Under the pieces are notes generated by a model, which worked only from the letters and a program-made list of their open reading frames with translations, made no database searches and was not told the DNA's origin. From Microbulbifer thermotolerans (GTDB lineage: Bacteria > Pseudomonadota > Gammaproteobacteria > Pseudomonadales > Cellvibrionaceae), in contig NZ_FOKT01000001.1 in NCBI RefSeq assembly GCF_900112305.1, positions 1 to 64,000 on the forward strand: DNA of 64,000 nucleotides, written 5' to 3'. How positions within the stretch are numbered: position 1 is the stretch's first letter; each line of letters opens with the position of its first letter. The position numbers and the translations under genes were made by a program. This document shows positions 45,130-53,771 of this stretch, in pieces.

Positions 45130-45398
45130 TCAGTCGGAATTTTGCGCGGAGAGCAGGCGGTCGGCTTCATTCGCCAGGCGCTGCTTCAGGTCCGGGTCCA
45201 GGTCGTTCCAGTGCACGTCCAGCAGCGCGCCCTGAAGCGCATAGAGCATTTACCTCGATTGCGAATGCTGATAAAGGCTTCCACCGGGCCTACCCGGCGC
45301 AGATCATCGTAGGAGCGTATACCGATGGAGTGGAGTATATTAACAGAGGCGAGGCCCAGGTTTTTCAGTTTCAATAGCTCTGATTGACTCGGGTGCAT
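45130..45398 (-). pseudogene. TfoX C-terminal domain protein, frameshifted
   Basis: From ATG 45398 the first frame gives LLKLKNLGLASVNILHSIGIRSYDDLRRVGPVEAF..IRNRG, the first helices of a TfoX C-terminal (helix-hairpin-helix-like) domain. The expected end, MLYALQGALLDVHW..LDPDLKQRLANEADRLLSAQ, is present but two bases out of frame, starting near 45252 and stopping at 45130-45132. In intact homologues about five residues join these parts, so a deletion of roughly 13 bases would explain it. The protein would be about 90 residues, related to competence regulator Sxy but without its N-domain. Confidence 0.65.
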
Positions 45399-45731
45399 GC
45401 AAGTTTTCCCTGACTAGTTGTACATCCTTGTTCCGGCGACATATCTTGCAGCCGCGCAAGTGAACATAGCATAAATCGAAAGTGGGCCAAACCGTCAGGA
45501 GTAAAGGTGTTGAGAGGTTTTAGATAAATTTCCGTGAACATAGCCGCCCGGCGGTTGTTTTTAAATTTAGGACCAACAAATCCGTGTTTTACCGAGACGT
45601 AAACGCGAACCAATAAAATTCTACTGTGAATTTGTTTTCAGTCCTGTGCTCCCACCGTATTTGATAAAGTGATGCGTACGGTTAGTCGCGTACAGCTTGT
45701 TTTAAATATTTTGCATGTCGGTGATTTTTGA
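45399..45731. other. Intergenic region before the M15 peptidase
   Basis: About 330 bases, AT-richer than the surroundings. An 80-codon minus frame at 45371-45613 overlaps the TfoX start and shows no family features. No clear promoter, hairpin or repeat was found; probably holds the divergent promoters of the tfoX-like and peptidase genes. Confidence 0.4.
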
Positions 45732-46439
45732 ATGTTGAGCGATGCTCTGAGGAGCGTGCTTTTCGGCCTAGGCGACGAGCACGTTATATGCGAGCCGCGA
45801 TCCGGGCAGCTGATGCATCCCGAGGCGCTGCTCGCTTTCGAACGGCTTTGTGCCGATGCCCGCGCTGCCGGTTTCGATCCGTTGGTTGTTTCGGGCTTTC
45901 GCAGCTTCGAACGCCAGCGCACTATCTGGAATGCCAAGGCCAGAGGAGAGCGCCCGGTGCTCGACAGTCGCGGTCGCCCTCTCGACGTAACACAGTTATC
46001 GCCGCCGCAGACGGTATTCGCTATATTGCGCTGGTCGGCGTTACCGGGGGCCTCGCGCCATCACTGGGGGACTGATTTTGACGTGGTGGACGCCGCTGCC
46101 ATGCCGGCGGGCTACCGACCTCAATTGACACCGCAGGAATTCGCTCACGACGGGCTTTTTGGGCCCTTTCACCACTGGCTCAGTGAACGTATTGCCGAGG
46201 GGCGCAGCCACGGTCTGTTCCGGCCCTACGCGGAGGATCGCGGTGGCGTGGCGCCGGAGCCTTGGCACCTCAGCTACGCGCCCCGCGCGCGCGAGTTGCA
46301 GCAGCTACTGACGGTGGAGCGGTTGAGTGAACTGGTGCGAAGCGATGAGCTGGAGTTGTGCGACAGTGTGTGCGCTTTGCTGGAAGACATTTTTGCGCGC
46401 TTCGTGCTGGTTCCGGACAGCTGCTATCCGGGCTTTTGA
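45732..46439 (+). CDS. M15B peptidase, D-alanyl-D-alanine carboxypeptidase (VanY/DacB-like)
   Basis: 235 residues. Motifs: PLVVSGFRSFERQRTIWNAK, zinc His and Asp in GASRHHWGTDFDVVD (about 108-122), and EPWHLSYAPR (catalytic Glu and third zinc His, about 172-181). No signal peptide is visible, so it may act in the cytoplasm on recycled peptides as an L,D- or D,D-carboxypeptidase, or be a non-classical export. The downstream cysE frame overlaps its end. Confidence 0.88.
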   Translation: MLSDALRSVLFGLGDEHVICEPRSGQLMHPEALLAFERLCADARAAGFDPLVVSGFRSFERQRTIWNAKARGERPVLDSRGRPLDVTQLSPPQTVFAILRWSALPGASRHHWGTDFDVVDAAAMPAGYRPQLTPQEFAHDGLFGPFHHWLSERIAEGRSHGLFRPYAEDRGGVAPEPWHLSYAPRARELQQLLTVERLSELVRSDELELCDSVCALLEDIFARFVLVPDSCYPGF

Positions 46440-46486
46440 TCTTTTGCGGCCACTGGCCGCGGCGGAAACAGACAGAGGACAGCGAA

Positions 46487-47284
46487 ATCAAAAATTTATC
46501 GGAAAACCGGGATATCTGGGCGCAGATGCGCACCGAGGCTTCTGAGGCCGCAGCCGATGAGCCGGTGCTGGCGAGTTATTTCCACAACACAGTGCTGCGC
46601 CATAAATCTCTCGATGACGCGCTCGCTTATCAGCTGGCTTCCGTGTTGGACCACAATGCGCTGACCGCCACTGCGCTACAGGAAGTGATCGCCGCGGCGC
46701 TGCAAGCGGACCCCGGGATTTCCCGCTGTATGCGCGCGGATATCAGTGCTTGGTACGAGCGCGACCCGGCTTGCGACCAATACTTGACCCCGTTCCTCTA
46801 CTTCAAGGGCTTTCACGCCTTACAATCCCACCGGGTGGCACATTGGTTGTGGGGGCAGGGGCGCCACACGCTGGCGCTCTACTTCCAGAGCCGGGTGTCG
46901 GAGCAATTCGCGGTGGATATACACCCGGCGGCCAGATTCGGCTGCGGCATTATGATCGACCACGCCACCGGCCTGGTGGTTGGGGAAACCAGTGTGGTTG
47001 AAGACGATGTCTCCATATTGCACTCCGTGACGCTGGGCGGCAGTGGCAGTGGCGGCGGCGACCGCCATCCGAAAATTGGCCGCGGTGTGATGATTGGTGC
47101 GGGGGCCAAGATTCTCGGCCCAGTCCGAATCGGCGAGGGCGTGAAGATCGCCGCCGGCAGTCTGGTGTTGGCCGATGTGCCGGAGCACACCACGGTAGCG
47201 GGAGTGCCCGCGCGCCGGGTCGGTGGCAGGACAGTGGCCGCACCGGCCTATACCATGGACCAGACGCTGGACGCCGACGAGTAA
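46487..47284 (+). CDS. cysE: Serine O-acetyltransferase CysE
   Basis: About 265 residues. CysE N-domain (DEPVLASYFHNTVLRHKSLDDALAYQLA, DISAWYERDPACDQYLTPFLYFKGFHALQSHRVAHWLW) and left-handed beta-helix hexapeptides (VDIHPAARFGCGIMIDHATGLVVGETSVVEDDVSILHSVTLGG, DRHPKIGRGVMIGAGAKILG), with the catalytic His near DIHPAA and DHATG. The start is a puzzle: alignment with E. coli CysE points to the ATC at 46487, placed after AGAGGA, but ATG at 46526 would drop 13 residues and a TTG at 46433 or ATG at 46358 would add a tail overlapping the peptidase gene. First step of cysteine synthesis. Confidence 0.9.
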   Translation: MKNLSENRDIWAQMRTEASEAAADEPVLASYFHNTVLRHKSLDDALAYQLASVLDHNALTATALQEVIAAALQADPGISRCMRADISAWYERDPACDQYLTPFLYFKGFHALQSHRVAHWLWGQGRHTLALYFQSRVSEQFAVDIHPAARFGCGIMIDHATGLVVGETSVVEDDVSILHSVTLGGSGSGGGDRHPKIGRGVMIGAGAKILGPVRIGEGVKIAAGSLVLADVPEHTTVAGVPARRVGGRTVAAPAYTMDQTLDADE

Positions 47285-47302
47285 CAGAAAAAGAGGTAGC
47301 CC

Positions 47303-47803
47303 ATGCCGCAACAATCAGAACAGTCCAATTTCAGCTTGATTTTCCGCGGTGATCTGGTGCCGGGGTTCACCGTTGCCGATGTCAAAGCCAACTTCGCGCG
47401 CCTGTTCAAGGCGGGCCCGGGCGCAGTGGAAAAACTTTTCAGCGGCCGCCCGGTCGCTATCAAGAAAGGGTTGTCCAAGGCGCAGGCAGAGCAATTGCAG
47501 GCCACCCTGGCCAAGGTGGGCGCTCAGACCGCGCTCAAAGCGGAAGGTGGCGGCGAGACACCGGCAGCGCCGGCACCACGGGAGGAGACGCAGCCGCAAC
47601 CCGCGCCCGGTCCGGAGTGGAGTATTGCGCCGATGGAAGGCAATTTGATCAAGGAGCACGAGCGGGAGAAAAAAGCCGCGGTGCAGGTTTCCGTGGATCA
47701 CCTGAGTTTGAAACCGGCGCAGGGCAATCTGATTGAGGACAGCGAGCGCCGCCGCCAACAGCCGGTGGCCGTGAATGTTCCGGACTGGCAGATCGACACT
47801 TGA
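47303..47803 (+). CDS. Hypothetical protein with two internal GNLI repeats
   Basis: 166 residues; not recognised. N-terminal part (about 8-75) FSLIFRGDLVPGFTVADVKANFARLFK...VEKLFSGRPVAIKKGLSKAQAEQLQATLAKVGA looks like a small alpha/beta domain seen in other gammaproteobacterial hypotheticals. A Pro/Gln linker (about 80-105) leads to two tandem 28-residue units, WSIAPMEGNLIKEHEREKK and LSLKPAQGNLIEDSERRRQ, closing in WQIDT. Cytoplasmic by composition. Nineteen bases after cysE, so likely co-transcribed; convergent with ppa. Confidence 0.6.
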   Translation: MPQQSEQSNFSLIFRGDLVPGFTVADVKANFARLFKAGPGAVEKLFSGRPVAIKKGLSKAQAEQLQATLAKVGAQTALKAEGGGETPAAPAPREETQPQPAPGPEWSIAPMEGNLIKEHEREKKAAVQVSVDHLSLKPAQGNLIEDSERRRQQPVAVNVPDWQIDT

Positions 47804-47850
47804 TGGACTGGCGGTGATCCCCGGGCTGGGGTTGTCGCGAAGCGGGTACA

Positions 47851-47876
47851 AAAAAAGCCGGCCAAGGCCGGCTTTT
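47851..47876. terminator. Bidirectional terminator between the hypothetical and ppa
   Basis: A run of A, GCCGGCC, AA, GGCCGGC, then TTTT: nearly symmetric stem with A tract on one side and T tract on the other, so it can end transcripts from both convergent genes. Confidence 0.88.
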
Positions 47877-47893
47877 CCAGAAAGGCTGGAGGT

Positions 47894-48430
47894 TCAGCCT
47901 TGCTCTTTCAGGTAGCGTTCGCGGGAGGCCAGCACCTCGGCGCGTGCGGCTTCGGCATCGGCCCAGCCTTCCACTTTCACCCATTTGCCGGCTTCCAGCT
48001 TCTTGTAATTCTCGAAGTAGTGTTCGATCTGTTTGATCAGTAGTTCCGGAAGATCAGAGATCTCCTGAACATGGTCGTACAACTTGGTCAGCTTGGTGTG
48101 GGGCACCGCCAGCAGCTTTGCGTCCACGCCGGATTCATCGGTCATTTTCAGTACGCCGATCACGCGGGAACGGATAACGGAACCGACCATAACGGGGTAG
48201 GGCGCCACAACCAGCACGTCCAGGGGATCACCGTCTTCGGACAGAGTTTGCGGTACATAGCCGTAGTTGGCCGGGTAGAACATCGGAGTGGCCACGAAAC
48301 GGTCTACAAACACCGCGTCCGCGTCCTTGTCCACCTCGTACTTGATCGGATCGTGGTTGGCGGGGATCTCGATGATTACATTGATGTCGTTGGGCAGGTC
48401 TTTGCCTGCGGGGATCTTGTCGAAACTCAT
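47894..48430 (-). CDS. ppa: Inorganic pyrophosphatase (soluble, family I)
   Basis: 178 residues. [40 protein letters not shown] (the DxDxxD metal site), [15 protein letters not shown] and [18 protein letters not shown] are diagnostic of the hexameric bacterial enzyme. Hydrolyses PPi from biosynthesis. Runs convergent to the hypothetical gene; a PPi-linked phosphofructokinase is also encoded nearby, which would use the same metabolite. Confidence 0.97.
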   Translation of the reverse strand: MSFDKIPAGKDLPNDINVIIEIPANHDPIKYEVDKDADAVFVDRFVATPMFYPANYGYVPQTLSEDGDPLDVLVVAPYPVMVGSVIRSRVIGVLKMTDESGVDAKLLAVPHTKLTKLYDHVQEISDLPELLIKQIEHYFENYKKLEAGKWVKVEGWADAEAARAEVLASRERYLKEQG

Positions 48431-48572
48431 TGCTGGTCCTGACTAAAATGTGATCGGAAATTTGGGGAGCGCGGATTATAGCCCCTGAACCTGCGGGCTG
48501 AAAGCGGCGCCTTGTAACAGATTGACCCGCCGGCCGACAGATAGGCAGTATCAACTGATATGAGGAAGGGAC

Positions 48573-49166
48573 GTGCGCATACTGATAACCGTATTTTTGC
48601 TTTTGGTAGCGATATCCTGTGGCGCCCAGGAATCGCCGGATATCCGCACCGCTGTATTTGCCGGCGGCTGTTTTTGGTGCATGGAGCCGCCTTATGACCA
48701 GCTGGATGGCGTGCTGGAGACGACCTCTGGATACAGCGGCGGCAATGTAAAAAATCCCAGCTACGACCAGGTCTCCGCCGGTGGTACAGGGCACGCGGAG
48801 GTGGTGCAGGTGACATACGACGCAAACAAGATCGGTTATGCTGACTTGCTGCGGGTCTTCTGGCGCAACGTGGACCCGCTGGATGCTGGCGGTCAATTCT
48901 GCGACCGCGGCGACCAGTACCGTAGTGCCATCTTCTACGCAAACGAGGAGGAGAAAAAACTGGCAGAGGCCAGCAAGCGACAGGTGGAAGCGCAGTTGGG
49001 CGCGCCGGTCGTCACCGAAATCACTCGTGCCGCTGCTTTCTACCCCGCCGAGCGCTATCACCAGAATTACTATCAGCGCAATCCCGTCCGCTATAAGTAC
49101 TATCGTTTTCGCTGTGGGCGCGATCAGCGCCTGCGCGCGCTCTGGGACAAGGCCGCGACCGATTGA
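48573..49166 (+). CDS. msrA: Peptide-methionine (S)-S-oxide reductase MsrA, exported
   Basis: 197 residues from GTG at 48573. A hydrophobic signal (ILITVFLLLVAISCGAQ) precedes TAVFAGGCFWCMEPPYDQLDGVLETTSGYSGG, where GCFWCME holds the catalytic Cys; then GTGHAEVVQVTYD, FWRNVDPLDAGGQFCDRGDQYRSAIFY and FYPAERYHQNYYQRNP. The signal means it repairs methionine sulfoxide in the periplasm, perhaps as a lipoprotein (Cys in ISCG, weak lipobox). A C-terminal Cys (RFRCGRD) may be the resolving residue. Reductant partner not adjacent. Confidence 0.93.
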   Translation: MRILITVFLLLVAISCGAQESPDIRTAVFAGGCFWCMEPPYDQLDGVLETTSGYSGGNVKNPSYDQVSAGGTGHAEVVQVTYDANKIGYADLLRVFWRNVDPLDAGGQFCDRGDQYRSAIFYANEEEKKLAEASKRQVEAQLGAPVVTEITRAAAFYPAERYHQNYYQRNPVRYKYYRFRCGRDQRLRALWDKAATD

Positions 49167-49383
49167 TTGAGAGGGACGCTAGAGGGCCGCAATGGCGGTG
49201 TCAGGCCGCAGGAGGACAGCGGTGGCGGGTGACCTGCTTGCACCTGTGGCCGCTATCGCCGCTCCGTTGCCGCGGCAACAAAACAGACCACTATCTTTCA
49301 CCCCGCTGACATATCTTCTTAGGAATCCCCGTCCAGAATCCGTCCCGCCAATTACGGTATTGGACACCGACAGGGAAAGAACA

Positions 49384-52212
49384 ATGAAAAAATGCAAAAT
49401 CTCGCTGCTGGTGGCGCTGTGGATGTCGCTGCTGGCGGGCGGAGCCCAGGGTAACGGGCTGATTATTTCCGAATATATCGAGGGCAGCGGCAACAACAAG
49501 GCGCTGGAAATCTACAACGGCACTGGCGCCCCTGTGGCGCTTGAGGACTATTCCGTTCGGGTCTACTTCAATGGCGCCACATCAGCCGGTGCGAGTATTG
49601 CTCTGGGCGGCAGCCTCGCCGATGGAGAGGTGTTTGTGCTCGCGCATTCGGAAGCGGATGTGGCGGTGCTGGCCGAGGCGGACCAGACCTACAGTGGCGG
49701 CCTGTTCAATGGCGATGACGCTGTGGCGCTCGTCGGTCCCGACGGCTTTGTCGACGTGATCGGCCAGATAGGGCAGGACCCCGGCAGCCAGTGGGGAGAC
49801 AGCGGCGTCGGCACCCAGAATCAAACGCTATTGCGCAAGCCCGACCGCCTGGTTGGCCGCAGTGATGGCAGTGGGCCATTCGATCCGGCTCTGGAGTGGG
49901 ACAGTGCCGGCCTGGATAACTTCGTCAACCTGGGGCAGCACACAGGTGGCTCCGGTGCAGTGATTTTGGGGCAATGCGGCGACCCCGCGACGTATATCAG
50001 TCAGATTCAGGGCTCGGCTGCTGCCAGCCCGCTCGCTGGCGAACGGCACGAGGTAGAGGCCGTCGTTGTCGGTGATTTCCAGGATACCGCGATTGGCCTG
50101 CGCGGCTTTTTCCTGCAGGAAGAGGATGGAGACCAGGACGGTCTGGATGCCACCTCCGAGGGCTTGTTTGTCTACGACAGCGGCTTCGGCGTCGATGTGC
50201 AAGTGGGCGATCTGGTGCGTGTCGGCGGCCGGGTAAGCGAGTATTACGGTCTGACCGAGCTGGACACGATCGACGGCGTCAGAGTTTGTGGCAGCGGCCA
50301 CAGCGTCACTGCCGCCCAGATCAGTCTGCCGTTTGCCAGTGTCGACTACCCGGAGCGCTATGAGGGCATGCTGGTCGAGTTCCAGCAGACACTGACAGTC
50401 AGCGGCAACGAGAATCTGGCCCGTTACGGCGAACTGGAGCTGTCCGCCGGCCGCCTGTACATCCCCACCCACAGCACAGAGCCGGGCGCCGCGGCGCTGG
50501 CGCAGCAGGCGGCGAACGCGCGCAACCGCATCGTACTCGACGACGGTTCCACCACACAGAACCCGGAACCGGTTCCCTATCCGGACCCGGGGCTCAGTGC
50601 CGACAACAGCTTGCGCGCGGGCAGTACTGTCACTGGCCTGAAAGGCGTGCTCAGCTACGGTTTCGATGCCTACCGGCTGCAACCGCTGGAAGCCCCGCAA
50701 TTTGTCACTGCCAATCCGCGCACATCCGCCCCGGCGCTGTCCGGGACTGGCAGCCTGAGGGTGGCCAGCATGAATGTACTCAATTACTTCAATGGCGACG
50801 GCATGGGCGGTGGCTTCCCGACTTCGCGTGGTGCCGATACCCCAGAAGAATTCCAGCGTCAGCGGGACAAAATTATCTCCGCCATTCTCGGCACTGGTGC
50901 CGACATCATTGGTCTGATGGAAATCGAGAATGACGGATATGGTGCCCGGAGCGCGATACAAGACCTTGTCGACGGGCTCAACACCGCTTCCGGCGGGCAA
51001 CGCTACGCCTTTGTGGACCCGGGACTGGAGCGTTTGGGAGCGGATGAAATTGCGGTCGGTATTGTCTATCGGGCGGACAGGGTACAGCCGCTCGGTGCCG
51101 CCCTCACCCTGGATAGCTATCCCTTCGACAACCTGAATCGCCAGCCGCTGCTGCAGGCCTTCACCGAGCTGGCCAGCGATCAATCCGTTGCGGTGGTCGT
51201 CAATCACTTCAAATCCAAGGAGAGTTGCCCGGACGACGGCAGTTTGAACGACGACCAGAACGACGGGCAGGGATGCTGGAATCAGATTCGTACCGAGGCA
51301 GCCACTGCGCTGGCCGACTGGCTGGCGAGCGATCCCATCGGCGCAGATGTTGCTGGAGTGCTGATTCTCGGCGATCTCAACAGCTATGCGCAGGAGCATC
51401 CTATTACCGCGCTGCGGGATGCCGGTTACACCGATCTGCTGGCGGCGTTCCACGGCGGCGCCGCTCACTCCTATGTATACAAGTCTCAGGCCGGTTATCT
51501 GGACTACGCGCTGGCCGATACCGAATTGACGCCGTTGGTAACTGGCGCGGAGGTTTGGCATATCAATGCCGACGAGCCGTCCGCACTGGACTACAACACC
51601 GAGCAAAAAAGTGAGGCGCAACGGGATTCCCTCTACAGCGCCGATCCCTACCGGGCCTCTGATCACGATCCCCTGGTAATAGAGCTGGATCTGCGCGCCG
51701 ACAACGCGGCGCCCAGTGCGGATTTTAGCGCCGAGGTAGAAGGCCGACAGGCTCAATTTACCGACCGCAGCAGCGACAGTGACGGTCACATTGTCGGCTG
51801 GCATTGGGACTTCGGCGATGGTGAAACCAGCTCAGAGCAGAATCCCAGCCACCGCTATCGCGAGCCGGGCAGCTATACGGTGACTCTGAATGTGGAGGAC
51901 AACAGCGGTGCGCGGGCGAGCGCCCAGCGGGGGGTACGGGTATGGGGCAGCGCGGCCGAACTCCAGGCACAGTTCACCATGAGGCACTTTCTCAACTGGG
52001 TCCGCGTGCGGGACCACAGCGGCGGAGAAGGTAACTTCAACTATCACTGGGACTTCGGCGATGGCTCGACAGCGAGGGGTACGCACGTCTGGCACCGTTA
52101 CGAGCGGAGTGGAAGTTACGAAATTACGCTGACGGTCCGCGACAGCGCGGGTCGCAAAGGTAGTGCGACCCGGAAAATTTTTATCCGCAGGCCATGGTGG
52201 TGGCCGTTCTGA
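49384..52212 (+). CDS. ExeM/NucH-like secreted endonuclease with PKD domains
   Basis: 942 residues from ATG at 49384 (GGGAAAGAA upstream). Signal peptide (ISLLVALWMSLLAGGAQG). Lamin-tail domain about 24-150 (GLIISEYIEGSGNNKALEIYNGTG), an OB-fold region about 200-430 (EAVVVGDFQD, FFLQEEDGDQDGLD), endonuclease/exonuclease/phosphatase domain about 458-765 (VASMNVLNYFNGDG, GLMEIENDG, VNHFKSKESCPDDG, LILGDLNSYAQEHP, SDHDPLVIEL), then two PKD domains about 775-935 (WHWDFGDGETSSEQNPSHRY, HWDFGDGST) and an aromatic C-terminus. An extracellular DNase for nutrient or biofilm DNA. No GlyGly-CTERM or rhombosortase tail as in some relatives. Confidence 0.9.
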   Translation: MKKCKISLLVALWMSLLAGGAQGNGLIISEYIEGSGNNKALEIYNGTGAPVALEDYSVRVYFNGATSAGASIALGGSLADGEVFVLAHSEADVAVLAEADQTYSGGLFNGDDAVALVGPDGFVDVIGQIGQDPGSQWGDSGVGTQNQTLLRKPDRLVGRSDGSGPFDPALEWDSAGLDNFVNLGQHTGGSGAVILGQCGDPATYISQIQGSAAASPLAGERHEVEAVVVGDFQDTAIGLRGFFLQEEDGDQDGLDATSEGLFVYDSGFGVDVQVGDLVRVGGRVSEYYGLTELDTIDGVRVCGSGHSVTAAQISLPFASVDYPERYEGMLVEFQQTLTVSGNENLARYGELELSAGRLYIPTHSTEPGAAALAQQAANARNRIVLDDGSTTQNPEPVPYPDPGLSADNSLRAGSTVTGLKGVLSYGFDAYRLQPLEAPQFVTANPRTSAPALSGTGSLRVASMNVLNYFNGDGMGGGFPTSRGADTPEEFQRQRDKIISAILGTGADIIGLMEIENDGYGARSAIQDLVDGLNTASGGQRYAFVDPGLERLGADEIAVGIVYRADRVQPLGAALTLDSYPFDNLNRQPLLQAFTELASDQSVAVVVNHFKSKESCPDDGSLNDDQNDGQGCWNQIRTEAATALADWLASDPIGADVAGVLILGDLNSYAQEHPITALRDAGYTDLLAAFHGGAAHSYVYKSQAGYLDYALADTELTPLVTGAEVWHINADEPSALDYNTEQKSEAQRDSLYSADPYRASDHDPLVIELDLRADNAAPSADFSAEVEGRQAQFTDRSSDSDGHIVGWHWDFGDGETSSEQNPSHRYREPGSYTVTLNVEDNSGARASAQRGVRVWGSAAELQAQFTMRHFLNWVRVRDHSGGEGNFNYHWDFGDGSTARGTHVWHRYERSGSYEITLTVRDSAGRKGSATRKIFIRRPWWWPF

Positions 52213-52292
52213 CAGCTCGGGCATCCCGGATAAGGCGCTTCGGGAGTGGCTCTAATTCCTGGTGCGGGGTGCTTACACGATGGGATGGGGAT

Positions 52293-52336
52293 AGTGAAAA
52301 CCCGCCGGTTAGTGAGCGCTAACGGGCGGGTTTTCA
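52293..52336. terminator. Strong terminator between the nuclease and pfp
   Basis: GTGAAAACCCGCC / GGCGGGTTTTCAC, thirteen-base perfect arms with an inner stem GTTAG/CTAAC, between convergent genes. A and T tracts on each side make it functional for both strands. Confidence 0.9.
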
Positions 52337-52353
52337 CGGGCTCAGACAGTCGT

Positions 52354-53616
52354 TTAAACGTTGAAACTATCCTTCAGTTTCTTCTCCACCAGCTGTTTTT
52401 TCAGTTGCGCGTACTGGGGGATGCCGTTTTCATAGGGCGGGTAGTCTTCGCCTTGGATCAGGGGTAACAGATAGTCGCGGCCCGCCCGGGTGATGCCGAA
52501 GCCGTCTTCGCTGATGTACTCACGCGGCATCATTTTTTCGACATTGGCCACCTCAGACAGGGGGGCTTCGCCCACGGACCACCCGTACTCGGGGCCGGCG
52601 TCGCGAACAATGGTGGGCATAATCGCATTCTTGCCGGCCACGGCCATTTCCACCGCGGCGCGGCCCACCGCGTAGGCCTGGGCCACGTCTGTGGCGGAGG
52701 CGATATGGCGCGCGGCGCGCTGCAGGTAATCCGCCAGGGCCCAGTGGTACTTGAGGCCCAGTTCATCCTTGATCATGCGGGCCAGGGTCGGCGCCACGCC
52801 GCCCAGTTGCTTGTGGCCGAAAGCGTCGGTGGTGCCGGCGTCGGCGAGGAAGGTGCCGTCTTCATATTGAGCGCCTTCGGAGGCCACGATAACGCAGTAG
52901 CCCTTCTCTTCCACAGTCTTTTGAACCTTGGCCAGGAATTTTTCTTTGTCGAAGGCCACCTCGGGAAAGAGGATGATGTGGGGGGCGTCGCCTTCATTTT
53001 TCTGCGCCAGGGCTCCGGCGGCGGCAATCCAGCCTGCGTGGCGCCCCATCACTTCGAGGATAAACACCTTGGTGGAGGTGGCGCACATGGAGGCTACGTC
53101 CAGGGATGCCTCTTTGGTGGATACGGCCACATACTTGGCCACAGAGCCGAATCCGGGGCAGTTGTCGGTGATAGGCAGGTCGTTGTCGACGGTTTTGGGA
53201 ATATGGATGGCTTGGATGGGATACCCCATTTTTTCGGACAGCTGGGACACTTTCAGGCAGGTGTCCGCGGAGTCGCCGCCACCATTGTAGAAGAAATAAC
53301 CGATATCGTGCGCCTTGAACACCTCGATCAGGCGCTCGTACTCCGCGCGGTTCTCCTCGAGGCTTTTGAGTTTGTAGCGGCAGGAACCGAATGCGCCGGA
53401 CGGCGTGTGGCGCAGGGCGGCGATGGCCTCTTCGCTCTCCAGACTCACATCGATCAGCTCTTCGCGCAGGGCGCCGAGGATGCCGTTCAACCCCGCGTAT
53501 ACAGTACCTATGTGGTCTTGGTATTCACGCGCAGCTTCAATCACTCCACAAGCCGAGGCATTAATCACGGCGGTAACGCCACCCGATTGCGCATAAAAAG
53601 CGTTCTTTTTTGACAT
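52354..53616 (-). CDS. pfp: 6-phosphofructokinase, pyrophosphate-dependent type
   Basis: 420 residues from ATG at 53616 with TAGGA before it; the longer frame to 53709 is not family-like. YAQSGGVTAVINASACGVIEAA, YFFYNGGGDSADTCLKVSQL, HIPKTVDNDLPITDNCPGFGSVAKYVA, FILEVMGRHAGWIAAAGALA. The Lys in PKTVDND is the hallmark of PPi-dependent enzymes (ATP enzymes have Gly there). The usual GGDD is GGGDS, so the PPi-selecting Asp is replaced. Reversible glycolytic step; together with ppa this sets PPi use. ATP-dependence is not excluded. Confidence 0.88.
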   Translation of the reverse strand: MSKKNAFYAQSGGVTAVINASACGVIEAAREYQDHIGTVYAGLNGILGALREELIDVSLESEEAIAALRHTPSGAFGSCRYKLKSLEENRAEYERLIEVFKAHDIGYFFYNGGGDSADTCLKVSQLSEKMGYPIQAIHIPKTVDNDLPITDNCPGFGSVAKYVAVSTKEASLDVASMCATSTKVFILEVMGRHAGWIAAAGALAQKNEGDAPHIILFPEVAFDKEKFLAKVQKTVEEKGYCVIVASEGAQYEDGTFLADAGTTDAFGHKQLGGVAPTLARMIKDELGLKYHWALADYLQRAARHIASATDVAQAYAVGRAAVEMAVAGKNAIMPTIVRDAGPEYGWSVGEAPLSEVANVEKMMPREYISEDGFGITRAGRDYLLPLIQGEDYPPYENGIPQYAQLKKQLVEKKLKDSFNV

Positions 53617-53771
53617 GGTCATCCTACAGGGGGGTTGAGATGGGCAAATTTGGGGGCGGAGTCTAATGGAATCGCGGGGGAATTGCACAGAATGTGGGGG
53701 ATTTGGCAATTGCGGTAGCCAAACGCCGTGTTAAGCTTGCGCCGCAGTTTTTCTGAGTACAAATTTTCGCC

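Noticed and set aside
49828..51804. Long antisense open frames opposite coding genes (also 5226-6917, 7927-9708, 15568-17400, 56700-58805)
   Set aside because: Each lies wholly or nearly so on the back of a well-supported gene, has His/Gln/Arg-rich composition typical of antisense frames in GC-rich DNA, and shows no family motif.
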